Assembly: GCF_018682675.1 (NCBI RefSeq)
Contig: NZ_JAFMTR010000024.1
Location: 1 to 39,479, forward strand
Origin: Sphingopyxis soli
GTDB lineage: Bacteria; Pseudomonadota; Alphaproteobacteria; Sphingomonadales; Sphingomonadaceae
Direction of reading: 5' to 3'
Length of the DNA: 39,479 bases
Under the pieces are notes generated by a model. That model did not search any database and was not told the origin of the DNA. It saw only the letters and a list, made by a program, of their open reading frames with translations. This document shows positions 8,125 to 16,371 of the stretch, one piece after another. Within the stretch, counting starts at the first letter, position 1; each line of letters starts with the position of its first letter. The position numbers were made by a program, and so were the translations under genes.

Positions 8125-8835
8125 ATGCAGACCGCTGGCGCTAATGAAACGCTCGCAAGCCGCACCGCGCGCGCGCTGGCAGGCTTGAGCCTTGCCGCCA
8201 ATCCCGGCGATTATCTGGGCGCCGAGGACGAACTGCTCGGACGCTTCGGGGTCAGCCGGCCGACCCTCCGCCAGGCGGCCAAGATGGTCGAACGCGACCG
8301 GCTGATCAGCATCCGGCGCGGGACCAAGGGGGGGTATTTCGCCGAGCGGCCCGATGCCCGCGACGCGATCCAGTCGCTCGCGCGCTTCTTGCGCATGCGC
8401 GGCGCGAGCCTTGGCGATGTCATCCAGGTAACGCGCCCGGTGTCGGAGGAGGCCGCGGTGGCAGCCGCGCGCCTGCGCACGCCCGAGGATGCCGAACGGA
8501 TGCGGGATTTCCTGGACCGGATCGACGGCCATGACACCGCGCGCGAACTGATCGTGGCCGAGGTCGAGCTGGCGCGAATGATCGCGCGGATGAGCGGCAA
8601 TCCCGTCGTCGAGCTGGTGATGGAGATCGGCTACAGCTTTGGCCTCGATGAGCGCGGCAGCGATCTCTACGCCGACGCCGATCGGCGCGAACGCACGCGC
8701 GCGATGCAACGCAGCCTTTGTCAGGCGATCCTCGACGGCGACGCCGATATCGCGCGCCTGATGATGCGGCGTCGGTCGGAGCAATTCGATATCTGGCTGA
8801 ACCTTGGCGGGGCTATGCAGGAGGCCAAGGCATGA
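8125..8835 (+). CDS. GntR/FadR-family transcriptional regulator
   Basis: The protein (236 aa) has an N-terminal winged helix with the GntR signature LLGRFGVSRPTLRQAAKMVE, a wing IRRGTKGGYFAERP, and a helical FCD-type ligand domain (about residues 80-225). The FCD metal motif is weak: where D-x3-H is usual, the line EVELARMIARMSGNP has E and A, so the pocket may bind its ligand without a metal. The ATG at 8125 sits 6 bases after AAGGGAG. The gene ends in an ATGA overlap with the next gene. Palindromes at 8035, 10093 and 34242 are its likely binding sites, which would make it the controller of module A and the acyl-CoA synthetase operons. Confidence 0.85.
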   Translation: MQTAGANETLASRTARALAGLSLAANPGDYLGAEDELLGRFGVSRPTLRQAAKMVERDRLISIRRGTKGGYFAERPDARDAIQSLARFLRMRGASLGDVIQVTRPVSEEAAVAAARLRTPEDAERMRDFLDRIDGHDTARELIVAEVELARMIARMSGNPVVELVMEIGYSFGLDERGSDLYADADRRERTRAMQRSLCQAILDGDADIARLMMRRRSEQFDIWLNLGGAMQEAKA

Positions 8836-10058
8836 GCATCTTTGAATATCGCGGTTTCGCCGGGGTGCGGCTCGCGGCGGAGGTGATCGGCGCGGACGAC
8901 GATCCGTCGGTGCTGCTGATTCACGGCGCAGGACAAACCCGCCGCGTTTGGGACAGCATAGCCAACGCGCTGCAACAGGCGGGGCGCCGCGTCATTAGCC
9001 TCGACCTGCGTGGCCACGGTGGCAGCGAGTGGCCCGAGGACGGCCGTTATGATTTCGAGGCGATGGTCGAGGATTTGCGCGCGGTGCTCGCGCAGCTCGG
9101 CACGCGCCCGGTGGTCGTCGCCTCGACGCTTGGCGGATGGATCGCCGCCGCGGCGCTGGAACGCGATGCGGCAATGCTCGCGGCCGGGTTGGTGCTTGTC
9201 GACCTCCCGCTCAACGTCGATCCCGACGTGTCGCAAAAGATCGGCGCGCGGCTTCGTGACGTCGCGATGCTCGCGCCGGGCCAGGCTCGGTGGGACATCC
9301 GGGTGCTGGGTGCCTTTGACGCGGCAGCGATGACCGAGCGGCTCGACGGCGTCGCCGAGCATATCGGGCTCCCGACGCTCTATGTTCGCGGCGCAATGAG
9401 CGAGATCGTGTCGCGTGAGGACGCAGAGGCGTTCGTCGACAGGCTTCCCGATGGCGAGTTCGTCGAAGTGGAGGACGCGGCGCTTGTCGTGACCGATGAC
9501 CGGGTCGATGCGCTCGGCGGCCATTTGATCGATTTTCTCGAGCGCCGTGCGCCCCGCGGCTCGCCCGAATATCGCGCCGGCTCCGATGCGCGGACCTTCC
9601 GCGACGCGCTCGGCTGTTTTGCGACCGGGGTCACCGTCGTCACCGCCTTCTGCCCCGATGGCCGTCCGATCGGGCTGACCGCGAACAGCTTCACTTCGGT
9701 GTCGCTCGACCCGCCGCTGCTGCTCGTCTGCATCGCCAACAATGCGGGCAGCGCTCCATTTCTGCGCGAGGCCGAACGCTTCGCGGTGAACGTGCTCCAG
9801 ATCGGCCAGCAGCCGACATCGAACCGCTTCGCGGGGAAGGGAGAGGATCGCTTCGCCGCGACCCCGTGGGAGGTTGGGGAATTTGGCACGCCGGTGCTGA
9901 CCGGATCGCTCAGCAGCTTCGAGTGCGTGCGCGACGCGGTCCACGACGGCGGCGACCATTTCCTGCTCGTCGGCCGCGTTATCAAAGCGATTTTCGAACC
10001 CCGCCGCGACCCCTTGCTCTACTTCCGCGGCAAATATCGGAAACTCCATTTCGCTTGA
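8832..10058 (+). CDS. fusion of an alpha/beta-hydrolase fold domain and a flavin reductase domain
   Basis: A single open frame of 408 residues joins two domains. Residues 1-240 are alpha/beta-hydrolase-like (LLIHGAGQTRRVWD, SLDLRGHGGSEWP, PTLYVRGAMSEIV). Residues 252-408 are an HpaC/DIM6-type FMN reductase (DALGCFATGVTVVTA, GLTANSFTSVSLDPPLLLVC, HFLLVGRV). The hydrolase half looks catalytically broken: the nucleophile elbow reads ASTLGG, with Thr99 where Ser is expected, and Leu218 stands where the family has the catalytic His (AGHMV). The reductase domain would supply reduced flavin to a two-component monooxygenase, but no such oxygenase lies in the window. No frameshift is needed to read through, so the fusion appears real. 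It overlaps gntR by ATGA. Confidence 0.82.
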   Translation: MSIFEYRGFAGVRLAAEVIGADDDPSVLLIHGAGQTRRVWDSIANALQQAGRRVISLDLRGHGGSEWPEDGRYDFEAMVEDLRAVLAQLGTRPVVVASTLGGWIAAAALERDAAMLAAGLVLVDLPLNVDPDVSQKIGARLRDVAMLAPGQARWDIRVLGAFDAAAMTERLDGVAEHIGLPTLYVRGAMSEIVSREDAEAFVDRLPDGEFVEVEDAALVVTDDRVDALGGHLIDFLERRAPRGSPEYRAGSDARTFRDALGCFATGVTVVTAFCPDGRPIGLTANSFTSVSLDPPLLLVCIANNAGSAPFLREAERFAVNVLQIGQQPTSNRFAGKGEDRFAATPWEVGEFGTPVLTGSLSSFECVRDAVHDGGDHFLLVGRVIKAIFEPRRDPLLYFRGKYRKLHFA

Positions 10059-10092
10059 TGGCTGGACAAGCCGCGCGCGGCATCATATCAAA

Positions 10093-10110
10093 CCTAGTTA
10101 GATAACTGGG
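10093..10110. promoter_or_regulatory. putative GntR-type operator upstream of the module A thiolase operon
   Basis: The site reads CCTAGTTAGATAACTGGG: arms AGTTA and TAACT around GA, extended by CC and GG with one mismatched pair. It lies 15 bases before the start codon of the thiolase-like gene, close to its AG-rich ribosome site. The same AGTTA-N2-TAACT pattern is at 34242-34253. Repressor binding here would block the operon. Confidence 0.65.
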
Positions 10111-10125
10111 AATCGGGAGAGAAGC

Positions 10126-11343
10126 ATGGCCTGGGCCAATCAGGACAAGTGCGCGATCGTCGGAATCGGGGCGACCGATTATTATGTCCGTGGCAAAAGC
10201 TGGCCGCGCACGATCAACGACATGGCGGCCGAGGCGATCATGAACGCGTGCGCCGATGCGGGGATCAGCCACAAGCAGATCGACGGCTTCTCCTATTATT
10301 CGACCGCGGGTGCGGGCTATCTCGACAAGTTCGATACCGCTTCTCTCATGGAAACGCTGGGGATGCCGCACATCAGTTGGTCGGCGACGCTGACCAGCGG
10401 CGGCGGCGGCTGCCCCGGCGCGATCGGCCTCGCCACCGCGGGGCTGATGAACGAGGATTGCACCTATTCGGTGACGCTGATGGCGTTGCAGCAACTACCG
10501 CAGCACCGCCTCGGCGTCGTGTTCGGTTCGGCTGCGCCCAATCCCGAAAACAGCTTCCTCCAGCCCTCGGGCCTTGTCGGCCCCGGCCATCTGATGTCCG
10601 TGCTCGCACGCCGTCACATGCACCTTTACGGAACGACGCAGGATGCGTTCGGCGAGGTCGTGATGGCGACGCGGGCAAACACCCACAACCGGCCGAAGGC
10701 GGTTCGCAAGGAGCCGCTGACCAAGGAGCAGTATGACGCCTCGGTGATGCTCGCCGATCCGCTCCGGCGGCTCGACTTCTGCCTTGAGACCGACGGCGCC
10801 GTCGCGGTGATTACGACGACGATGGATCGCGCGAAGGACTGCCGTCACAAGCCGGCGGTCGTCCACGCCGCGGCGCATGGCGGCCAGCGCGAATGGGGCC
10901 GCGCCTTTGCCTGGATGGGAATGCCCGACCCGCATTTCGCGAGTTCGGGCCACAAATTCACCGCCGATCGCGTCTGGGCGCAATCGGGCCTTTCGGCTAA
11001 GGACATGGACGTCGCGCTGATCTACGATCATTTCAGCCCGATGGTGCTGATGCAGCTCGAGGATTACGGCTTTTGCGAAAAGGGCGAGGGGAATGACTAT
11101 GTCCTCTCCGGCAAGCTGCGCTACGATCCAGCCACCGGCAAGGGCGTCAATGGCGGCATCCCGGTGAACACCCACGGCGGCAACCTCAACGAAGCCTATA
11201 TCATCGGCATGACGCATATCGTCGAGGGCGTGGAACAGGTGCGCGGCACCGCGATCAACCAGGTCAAGGACGCCGAATTCGCGCTCGTCTCGGGCGGCCC
11301 GGCGTCGCTTCCCGTCTCCAGCCTCATTCTGCGCAAGGACTGA
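10126..11343 (+). CDS. thiolase-like protein, SCP-x/Ltp2 type, lacking the nucleophilic cysteine
   Basis: A 405-residue thiolase-fold protein. In the region where thiolases have their cysteine nucleophile it reads TSGGGGCPGAIGLA (residues 90-103); the only Cys is displaced by three, and glycine takes the nucleophile position. Other marks are YDHFS (300-304), a GFCEKGEG segment, and VNTHGGNLNEAY (347 onward) in place of the thiolase GHPxG loop. These features fit the Ltp2-like retro-aldolases of steroid side-chain degradation, which pair with a DUF35 protein, as here: the next gene is DUF35, five bases away. C-C cleavage of a beta-hydroxy acyl-CoA is the best guess; the substrate is unknown. 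It starts a five-gene operon. Confidence 0.8.
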   Translation: MAWANQDKCAIVGIGATDYYVRGKSWPRTINDMAAEAIMNACADAGISHKQIDGFSYYSTAGAGYLDKFDTASLMETLGMPHISWSATLTSGGGGCPGAIGLATAGLMNEDCTYSVTLMALQQLPQHRLGVVFGSAAPNPENSFLQPSGLVGPGHLMSVLARRHMHLYGTTQDAFGEVVMATRANTHNRPKAVRKEPLTKEQYDASVMLADPLRRLDFCLETDGAVAVITTTMDRAKDCRHKPAVVHAAAHGGQREWGRAFAWMGMPDPHFASSGHKFTADRVWAQSGLSAKDMDVALIYDHFSPMVLMQLEDYGFCEKGEGNDYVLSGKLRYDPATGKGVNGGIPVNTHGGNLNEAYIIGMTHIVEGVEQVRGTAINQVKDAEFALVSGGPASLPVSSLILRKD

Positions 11344-11348
11344 CCCAT

Positions 11349-11777
11349 ATGACCTACGGCCCCGCCCGCGCGCTTCCCGGCGACCAGATCCGCATCACCA
11401 CCAACCCCGATACCGAACCCTTCTGGCAGGCGGCGAAGGAGGGCAAGCTTACGGCCTGCAAATGCGGCGACTGCGGCCATTTTCGCATGCCGCCGACCGC
11501 GGTCTGCCCCGAATGCGGCAGCCGCGCCAAGGAATGGCCCGCGCTCCCCGGCACCGGCACCGTCTTCAGCTATGCGATCTGCAACAAGAACCCCAAGAAT
11601 GGCGAGGATTATGTCTATGTCCCCGTCGTCGTCGACCTCGACGGCGCGCCGGGCGCCCGCCTCAACGCGAACGTCTCGGGCTGCGATGCAGAGGATGTTC
11701 ATATCGGGATGAAGGTCACGGTCGACTGGACCCCGATCCAGGACGACTGGGTGCTTCCCAACTTCAAGAAGGCCTGA
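11349..11777 (+). CDS. DUF35 zinc-ribbon/OB-fold protein, partner of the thiolase-like protein
   Basis: A 142-residue protein with an N-terminal helix (DTEPFWQAAKEGKL), a rubredoxin-like zinc ribbon with two CxxC pairs (CGDC and CPEC, about residues 38-57) and a C-terminal OB-fold (TGTVFSYAICNKNP, VDLDGAPGARL). DUF35 proteins bind acyl-CoA and dock onto thiolase-fold enzymes, as in Ltp2 complexes and archaeal HMG-CoA synthase complexes. It lies between the thiolase-like gene and the CoA-transferase, with gaps of 5 and 3 bases, so translation is coupled. Its OB-fold differs from the two other DUF35 proteins of the window, which resemble each other more. Confidence 0.85.
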   Translation: MTYGPARALPGDQIRITTNPDTEPFWQAAKEGKLTACKCGDCGHFRMPPTAVCPECGSRAKEWPALPGTGTVFSYAICNKNPKNGEDYVYVPVVVDLDGAPGARLNANVSGCDAEDVHIGMKVTVDWTPIQDDWVLPNFKKA

Positions 11778-11780
11778 GCG

Positions 11781-13988
11781 ATGCTTGGCGACCTTCGCAT
11801 CGTCGAGATCGGCGAGGGGATGGCGGTCCAGGTCGCGGGGCTGATGCTCGCCGAGCTCGGCGCCGATGTCCTGAAAGTCGAGCGCCCCGGCGGCGATCCC
11901 GCCCGCGGCACCGCGCCCTTCGCCAACTGGAATCGCGGCAAGCGCAGCCTCGTCCTCGACCTCGACACCACCGAAGGTCTCGCCGCACTGACCGGCCGCC
12001 TCGCCGGCGCAGACGTCCTGCTCCACCAGTTCACGCCGAAACAGGCAGAGGCGTTGGCTCTCGCCGACGCGTCACTCGCGGCGTCTTTCCCGCGCCTCGT
12101 CACCTGCGGCATCACCGGCAGCCCGCACAATCACCGCGACGTCGAGCGCAGCGCCGACGACCTGCTCGTCGCAGCGCGCGTCGGCGCGCTCTACGAGAAC
12201 GACGGCTACCGCGGCGGCCCCATCGTCTACCGTTATCGCCAGGGCAGCTGGGCCGCCGCGCACCTCGCTGCATCGGGCATCCTCGCGCGGCTCGTCATGC
12301 GGCTTCAATCGGGGCAGGGCGGCGCCGCGCACACCTCGCTGTTCCAGGGTTTCCTCTCGACGCTGCCGCTCGTCTGGGCGCGCAACAGCGAGGGGCCGAT
12401 GCCCAATCCGCCGACCTATGCCCCCGACGCGCCCCGCGCGATGGCGCAGCAATTGTTCCAGTGCCAGGACGGCGATTGGCTCCAGATCATGGATCCGACG
12501 CGCCAGTTCGATTACGCCACCATGCCGACGATGTGGGAGGTGATGGCCGAGACCGACATCGATCTCGAAACCCCTGAAGGCGTCGAGGACGCCTTCCGCC
12601 GCCGCCCGCGAGATCGCTGGATTGCCGACCTGCGCGCCGCCGATATCGCGGTCGAACCCGCCTATCCCATGGGCGAAGTCCTGCGCCATCCGGAGGTCGA
12701 GGCGAACGGCTTCGTGATCGCAGTCGACGACCCCCATCTTGGAAGGACGCGCCAGCCGAACGTGCCCTTCCACACCGATGCCGACCTGCCGCAGGGTCGC
12801 CCCGCCCCGCGTCTTGGCGAGGGTGGCGATGCGGACTGGACCCCGCCTCCCGCGGCTACCGGCAAGGGCGCCGCGCCCGCCGAAATCCTCGAAGGCGTCC
12901 GCGTCCTCGACCTCGGCATGTTCCTCGCCGGCCCGATGGGTCCGTCGATGATGGGCGACATGGGTGCCAATGTGATCAAGGTCGAGGCGCTGACCGGCGA
13001 CCGTATCCGGTTCATGCACCGCTATTATCAGGCCGCCGCCCGCTCGAAACGCAGCCTCGCGCTCGACCTGACGAAGCCCGAAGCACAGCCGATCCTCGAA
13101 CGGCTGATCCGGTGGGCCGAAGTCGTGCACCACAATATGCGCTTCAAGGGCGCCGCGAAACTTGGCCTCAGCGAAGAGGGCATCCGCCGGTACAACCCCG
13201 ACGTCGCATTCAATTATGTCAGCGCCTACGGCCAGCGGGGCTCGCGCGGCAACTGGCCGGGCTATGACTCGATCTTCAACGCCATCGCTGGCTGGGAATT
13301 CGAGAATGCCGGCGAGGGGAACAAGCCCGTCTTCAACCGCCCCGGCACGATGGACGTCACATCGGCGCAAAGCTGTCTCGTCGAGATCATGGCTTCGCTT
13401 TACGCCAAGCGTGCAGGGGGCAGGGGGCACACGACCCAGACTTCGCTCCTCGGCGTCGCCGCGTTCACGCAGGGCGAGCGGCTGATCGGGCCCGACGGGA
13501 ACCTTACCGAAACCTATCATCTGACCGGTGATCAGACCGGTTTCTCGCCCTACCACCGCATCTTTGAATGCGCCGACGGCCAGTGGGTCGCTGTCGCCGC
13601 GCACAAGCCCGAACAACAAGCCGCCCTGCGCGATCTGCTCGGCGATGAAGCGCACTTCGAGGCTGCCGCAAAAGTCCGAACCGCCGCTGACCTGCTCGCC
13701 GCGCTCGAGGCCGCCGGCGTGCCCGGCGACATGGTCAACTTCGAGGATGCGATGAACCGCTTCTTCGACGATCCGCAGAACCGCGACCTCAACCTCGTTT
13801 CGGTCCTGCCGCAGCCGCTTTACGGCATCGTCGAACAGCCGGGCGCCTTCTGGCATTTCGGCGATGTGCCGATCGTCTTCAAGCGTTGCGCGCCCGCGGT
13901 TGGCCAGCATAGCGACGAAATTTTGCGCGAAATCGGCTACTCGGATGCCGAGATCGCGGGTTTCCGCGAAGCGAAAATCGTCGGCTGA
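11781..13988 (+). CDS. double-length CaiB/BaiF family III CoA-transferase
   Basis: The 735 residues hold two CaiB-type domains in tandem. Domain 1 starts LGDLRIVEIGEGMAVQVAGL; domain 2 starts near residue 368 (ILEGVRVLDLGMFLAGPMG). The catalytic aspartate that forms the acyl anhydride is present in domain 2 (Asp525, GTMDVTSAQ). By alignment of the following helix, domain 1 has Ser or Gly there (QGSWAAAHLA), so only the C-terminal half should be active. DddD of DMSP breakdown has a similar two-domain, one-active-site layout, but I do not claim it is DddD. It most likely moves CoA between a pathway acid and a CoA donor. It overlaps the next gene by one base (TGATG). Confidence 0.85.
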   Translation: MLGDLRIVEIGEGMAVQVAGLMLAELGADVLKVERPGGDPARGTAPFANWNRGKRSLVLDLDTTEGLAALTGRLAGADVLLHQFTPKQAEALALADASLAASFPRLVTCGITGSPHNHRDVERSADDLLVAARVGALYENDGYRGGPIVYRYRQGSWAAAHLAASGILARLVMRLQSGQGGAAHTSLFQGFLSTLPLVWARNSEGPMPNPPTYAPDAPRAMAQQLFQCQDGDWLQIMDPTRQFDYATMPTMWEVMAETDIDLETPEGVEDAFRRRPRDRWIADLRAADIAVEPAYPMGEVLRHPEVEANGFVIAVDDPHLGRTRQPNVPFHTDADLPQGRPAPRLGEGGDADWTPPPAATGKGAAPAEILEGVRVLDLGMFLAGPMGPSMMGDMGANVIKVEALTGDRIRFMHRYYQAAARSKRSLALDLTKPEAQPILERLIRWAEVVHHNMRFKGAAKLGLSEEGIRRYNPDVAFNYVSAYGQRGSRGNWPGYDSIFNAIAGWEFENAGEGNKPVFNRPGTMDVTSAQSCLVEIMASLYAKRAGGRGHTTQTSLLGVAAFTQGERLIGPDGNLTETYHLTGDQTGFSPYHRIFECADGQWVAVAAHKPEQQAALRDLLGDEAHFEAAAKVRTAADLLAALEAAGVPGDMVNFEDAMNRFFDDPQNRDLNLVSVLPQPLYGIVEQPGAFWHFGDVPIVFKRCAPAVGQHSDEILREIGYSDAEIAGFREAKIVG

Positions 13989-15361
13989 TGGCGCCAGCCG
14001 ACCTCCTTCCCGAAGGCCTTGCCGCCGCAGTCGAGCGGGCAAGCGGCGCCCGCGTGACCGCCGTCCGCCCGCGCGGCGGCGGCGGCGCATCGCGCGACGG
14101 CGCCGAACTCGACCTTGCCTGGCCCGACGGGCGCACCGCGAGCGCCTATATGAATTACGACGTGCACAAGGCGGGGGCGGGCGACGATGCGGCGTTTCTG
14201 CGCGAAGCTGCCGTGCTGCGTGCGCTCTCGGGGCCTCTCGCGGGCGCAGGCGTACGCGTCGCTCCCTATTTCGCGTCGGTCGCCGACCAGCGCGCGCTCG
14301 TGTGCGGCATGGTATCGGGTAACGACCGTTTTGGCGGGATCGCCGACGCGCGCCAGCGCAGTGCGCTGGCGCGCGATTTCATGGCCCAGCTCGCCGCGCT
14401 GCACCGCATCGATGTGGCCGAAGCCCCGGTCGCGGGCATGGGGCCGGTCGAACCCGCCGAAGCCTTCATCAAACGGCGCATCGCTGCCCTGCGCTCCGCG
14501 AACAGCGGAAGGGCGTGGGATCCGCTGATCCACCTGTCGCTGAACTGGCTCGACGCGAATGTTCCTACCGACATGCCGGCGCCGGTGATCGTCCATGGCG
14601 ACGCCGGGCCGGGCAATTTCCTTTTCGAGGGCGAGCGGGTGACCGCGCTGCTCGACTGGGAACTCGTTCATTACGGCGATCCGATGGCCGACCTCGCGAT
14701 GCTCTGCCTGCGGATGCTGTTCCAGGGCTTCGTCCCGCTTCCCGAAGCGTTCGCGGCCTATGAAGCGGCGGGCGGGCACAAGGTCGATCTCGCGCGCGTG
14801 CGATACTGGCGGCTTCTCTTCCAGACCGGTTTCGCGCGGCGCTCGCGCTACGACGATCCCGACGCGCCGCCGCCGCCCAATCTCGGCATGAACCTCGTCT
14901 ATTCGACGATCCATCGGCGCGTGCTGTCGGAGGCATTGGCCGAAGCGGCGGGAATTGATCTGCCGCCGGTCGCTTTGCCCGAAGCGCCCATCGGCGCGCA
15001 CGACCGCAGTTTCGCTATCGCGCTTGCCGACATCCGCGACAGCATCGTGCCGCGCATTTCCGACCAGCAGGCGGCGGTAAAAGCCAAGGGCATGGCGCGC
15101 CTGATCAAATGGTGGCGCGCGATCGAGCGTTTCGAGCCGGGATTCCATGCGGCGGAAAAGCAGGAGATCGAGGCGGCACTCGGGCTCGAATTCGCCAACC
15201 ATGCTGCGGCCTGGTCGGCGTTCCGCGACGAAGTGGCGGGCGATCGGATCGCCACGGAGCGCGCGATCATCCTCTGCAACGCGCATGAAACGCGCGATGC
15301 GGCGCTGATGGCCGATGCGATGGGCGGGCTTGCCGACACGAAATTTGCGCCGCTGGAATAA
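13988..15361 (+). CDS. phosphotransferase family protein (APH/choline kinase fold, ACAD10/11-like)
   Basis: A 457-residue kinase-fold protein. The catalytic loop HGDAGPGNF begins at His203, and the metal-binding DWE in LLDWELVHYGDPMADLA follows near 221-232, the Brenner-type pattern of aminoglycoside phosphotransferases. This subgroup is often found beside acyl-CoA dehydrogenases and CoA ligases; in animals the ACAD10/11 kinase domains phosphorylate 4-hydroxyacyl-CoAs. Phosphorylation of a hydroxyacyl-CoA intermediate is therefore a reasonable idea, although no acyl-CoA dehydrogenase gene is in the window. The extra 130 or so C-terminal residues after the kinase core are helical and unassigned. 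Confidence 0.75.
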   Translation: MAPADLLPEGLAAAVERASGARVTAVRPRGGGGASRDGAELDLAWPDGRTASAYMNYDVHKAGAGDDAAFLREAAVLRALSGPLAGAGVRVAPYFASVADQRALVCGMVSGNDRFGGIADARQRSALARDFMAQLAALHRIDVAEAPVAGMGPVEPAEAFIKRRIAALRSANSGRAWDPLIHLSLNWLDANVPTDMPAPVIVHGDAGPGNFLFEGERVTALLDWELVHYGDPMADLAMLCLRMLFQGFVPLPEAFAAYEAAGGHKVDLARVRYWRLLFQTGFARRSRYDDPDAPPPPNLGMNLVYSTIHRRVLSEALAEAAGIDLPPVALPEAPIGAHDRSFAIALADIRDSIVPRISDQQAAVKAKGMARLIKWWRAIERFEPGFHAAEKQEIEAALGLEFANHAAAWSAFRDEVAGDRIATERAIILCNAHETRDAALMADAMGGLADTKFAPLE

Positions 15362-15397
15362 CGGTTCCCCGGGAAAGATCAGGAAAGGTCTGGGTCA

Positions 15398-16225
15398 ATG
15401 GCTAAAGATATTTTGGGCTACAAGGGCAAGCGCGTCGTCGTCATGGGCTGTTTCTCGGGAACCGGCGAAGCCGCGGCCCGCTTGCTGGTCGATCTCGGTG
15501 CCGAAGTGCATGGCGCCGACATCAAACCCTCCCCCGTGAACCTTGCCAGCTTCACCGAGGTCGACCTTAAAAAGCCCGACGCCATCGCCGCCGGGATCGC
15601 CGCCATCGGCGGCAAGATCGACGCCGTGTTCAATGTCTCGGGTCTGCCGCAGACCTTCCCCGGCGAGGATGTCGTCACCGTCAACTTCCTGGGCATACGC
15701 GCATGGACCGAGGGCTGGATTCCGCACCTCAATCCCGGCGCCGCGATCGTCAGCGTTTCGTCGCTCGCCGGCATGGGCTATCTGGCGCGGCAACCGTTGC
15801 TGCGTGAATTTATGGGCATCACCGACTTTGCCGAAGCGCGGCAGTGGTACGCCGACCGCGCCGCCGAACTTGGCGATCCGTACTCGCTGTCGAAAGAGCT
15901 CATCAACACATGGACGCAGGTCAGCGCGCCCGACCTGATCGGCCGCGACATCCGCATCAATTGCACGATGCCCAGTCCGATCGACACCCCGATGCTCGGC
16001 GAATTCCGCAAGATCGCGGGGGACGCGGTTCTCGGCGCCTTCGCGAAGGCGAAGGGGCGCTATTCGACCCCCGAGGAACAGGCGCTGCCGCTGATCCTGC
16101 TCAACAGCGACGCGGCGCGTTTTATCAGCGGGGTCTGCCTGCCGGTGGATGCTGGCCTGGCCGGGGGGCTCGCCACCGGTGTGCTCAACATCCAGCAAAT
16201 GATTGCGGAAGCGTCCGCGGCATGA
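15398..16225 (+). CDS. SDR oxidoreductase, 3-alpha-hydroxysteroid dehydrogenase/carbonyl reductase-like
   Basis: The 275-residue protein has the SDR nucleotide loop VMGCFSGTGEA (15-25), catalytic serine in VSVSSLAG (119-126), and Tyr162 and Lys166 in DPYSLSKELI. The short N-terminal half, IDAVFNVSGLP, and the long insert before the catalytic Tyr (about residues 128-158) resemble the 3-alpha-HSD/carbonyl reductase branch. It should oxidise a secondary alcohol or reduce a ketone with NAD(H). It is last in the module A operon, 36 bases after the phosphotransferase, with AGGAAAGG as ribosome site. Confidence 0.85.
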   Translation: MAKDILGYKGKRVVVMGCFSGTGEAAARLLVDLGAEVHGADIKPSPVNLASFTEVDLKKPDAIAAGIAAIGGKIDAVFNVSGLPQTFPGEDVVTVNFLGIRAWTEGWIPHLNPGAAIVSVSSLAGMGYLARQPLLREFMGITDFAEARQWYADRAAELGDPYSLSKELINTWTQVSAPDLIGRDIRINCTMPSPIDTPMLGEFRKIAGDAVLGAFAKAKGRYSTPEEQALPLILLNSDAARFISGVCLPVDAGLAGGLATGVLNIQQMIAEASAA

Positions 16226-16229
16226 CGAA

Positions 16230-16366
16230 TCCTCCCTGTCGCGAAGCGACAGGGAGGGGGACCGCGCCCGGAGGGCGTGGTGGAGGGGCGGCAACGTCGG
16301 CGCTAATGCCCCTCCGTCAGCGCTTCGCGCTGCCACCTCCCCATGGTCTCCGACCACAGGGAGGAT
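16230..16366. repeat. palindromic intergenic element, copy 2 of 2, with a strong hairpin
   Basis: It is the second copy of the element at 6738-6871, again between convergent genes (SDR and tetR). It opens with a perfect 12-base stem and GAA loop (CCTCCCTGTCGC-GAA-GCGACAGGGAGG split over 16231-16257), followed by the paired GGAGGGGC/GCCCCTCC arms and a CAGCGC-TTC-GCGCTG hairpin. The opening hairpin starts five bases after the SDR stop codon and may end the module A transcript, although no T-run follows it. Confidence 0.7.
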
Positions 16367-16371
16367 TATCC

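Noticed and set aside
11781..13988. Naming the double CoA-transferase DddD (DMSP lyase)
   Set aside because: Only the two-domain, one-aspartate layout is similar; the operon has no DMSP transporter or downstream 3-hydroxypropionate genes.
12072..14090. A 672-codon open frame on the minus strand opposite the double CoA-transferase
   Set aside because: The opposite strand encodes a clear two-domain CoA-transferase; this frame has shadow composition and no motif.
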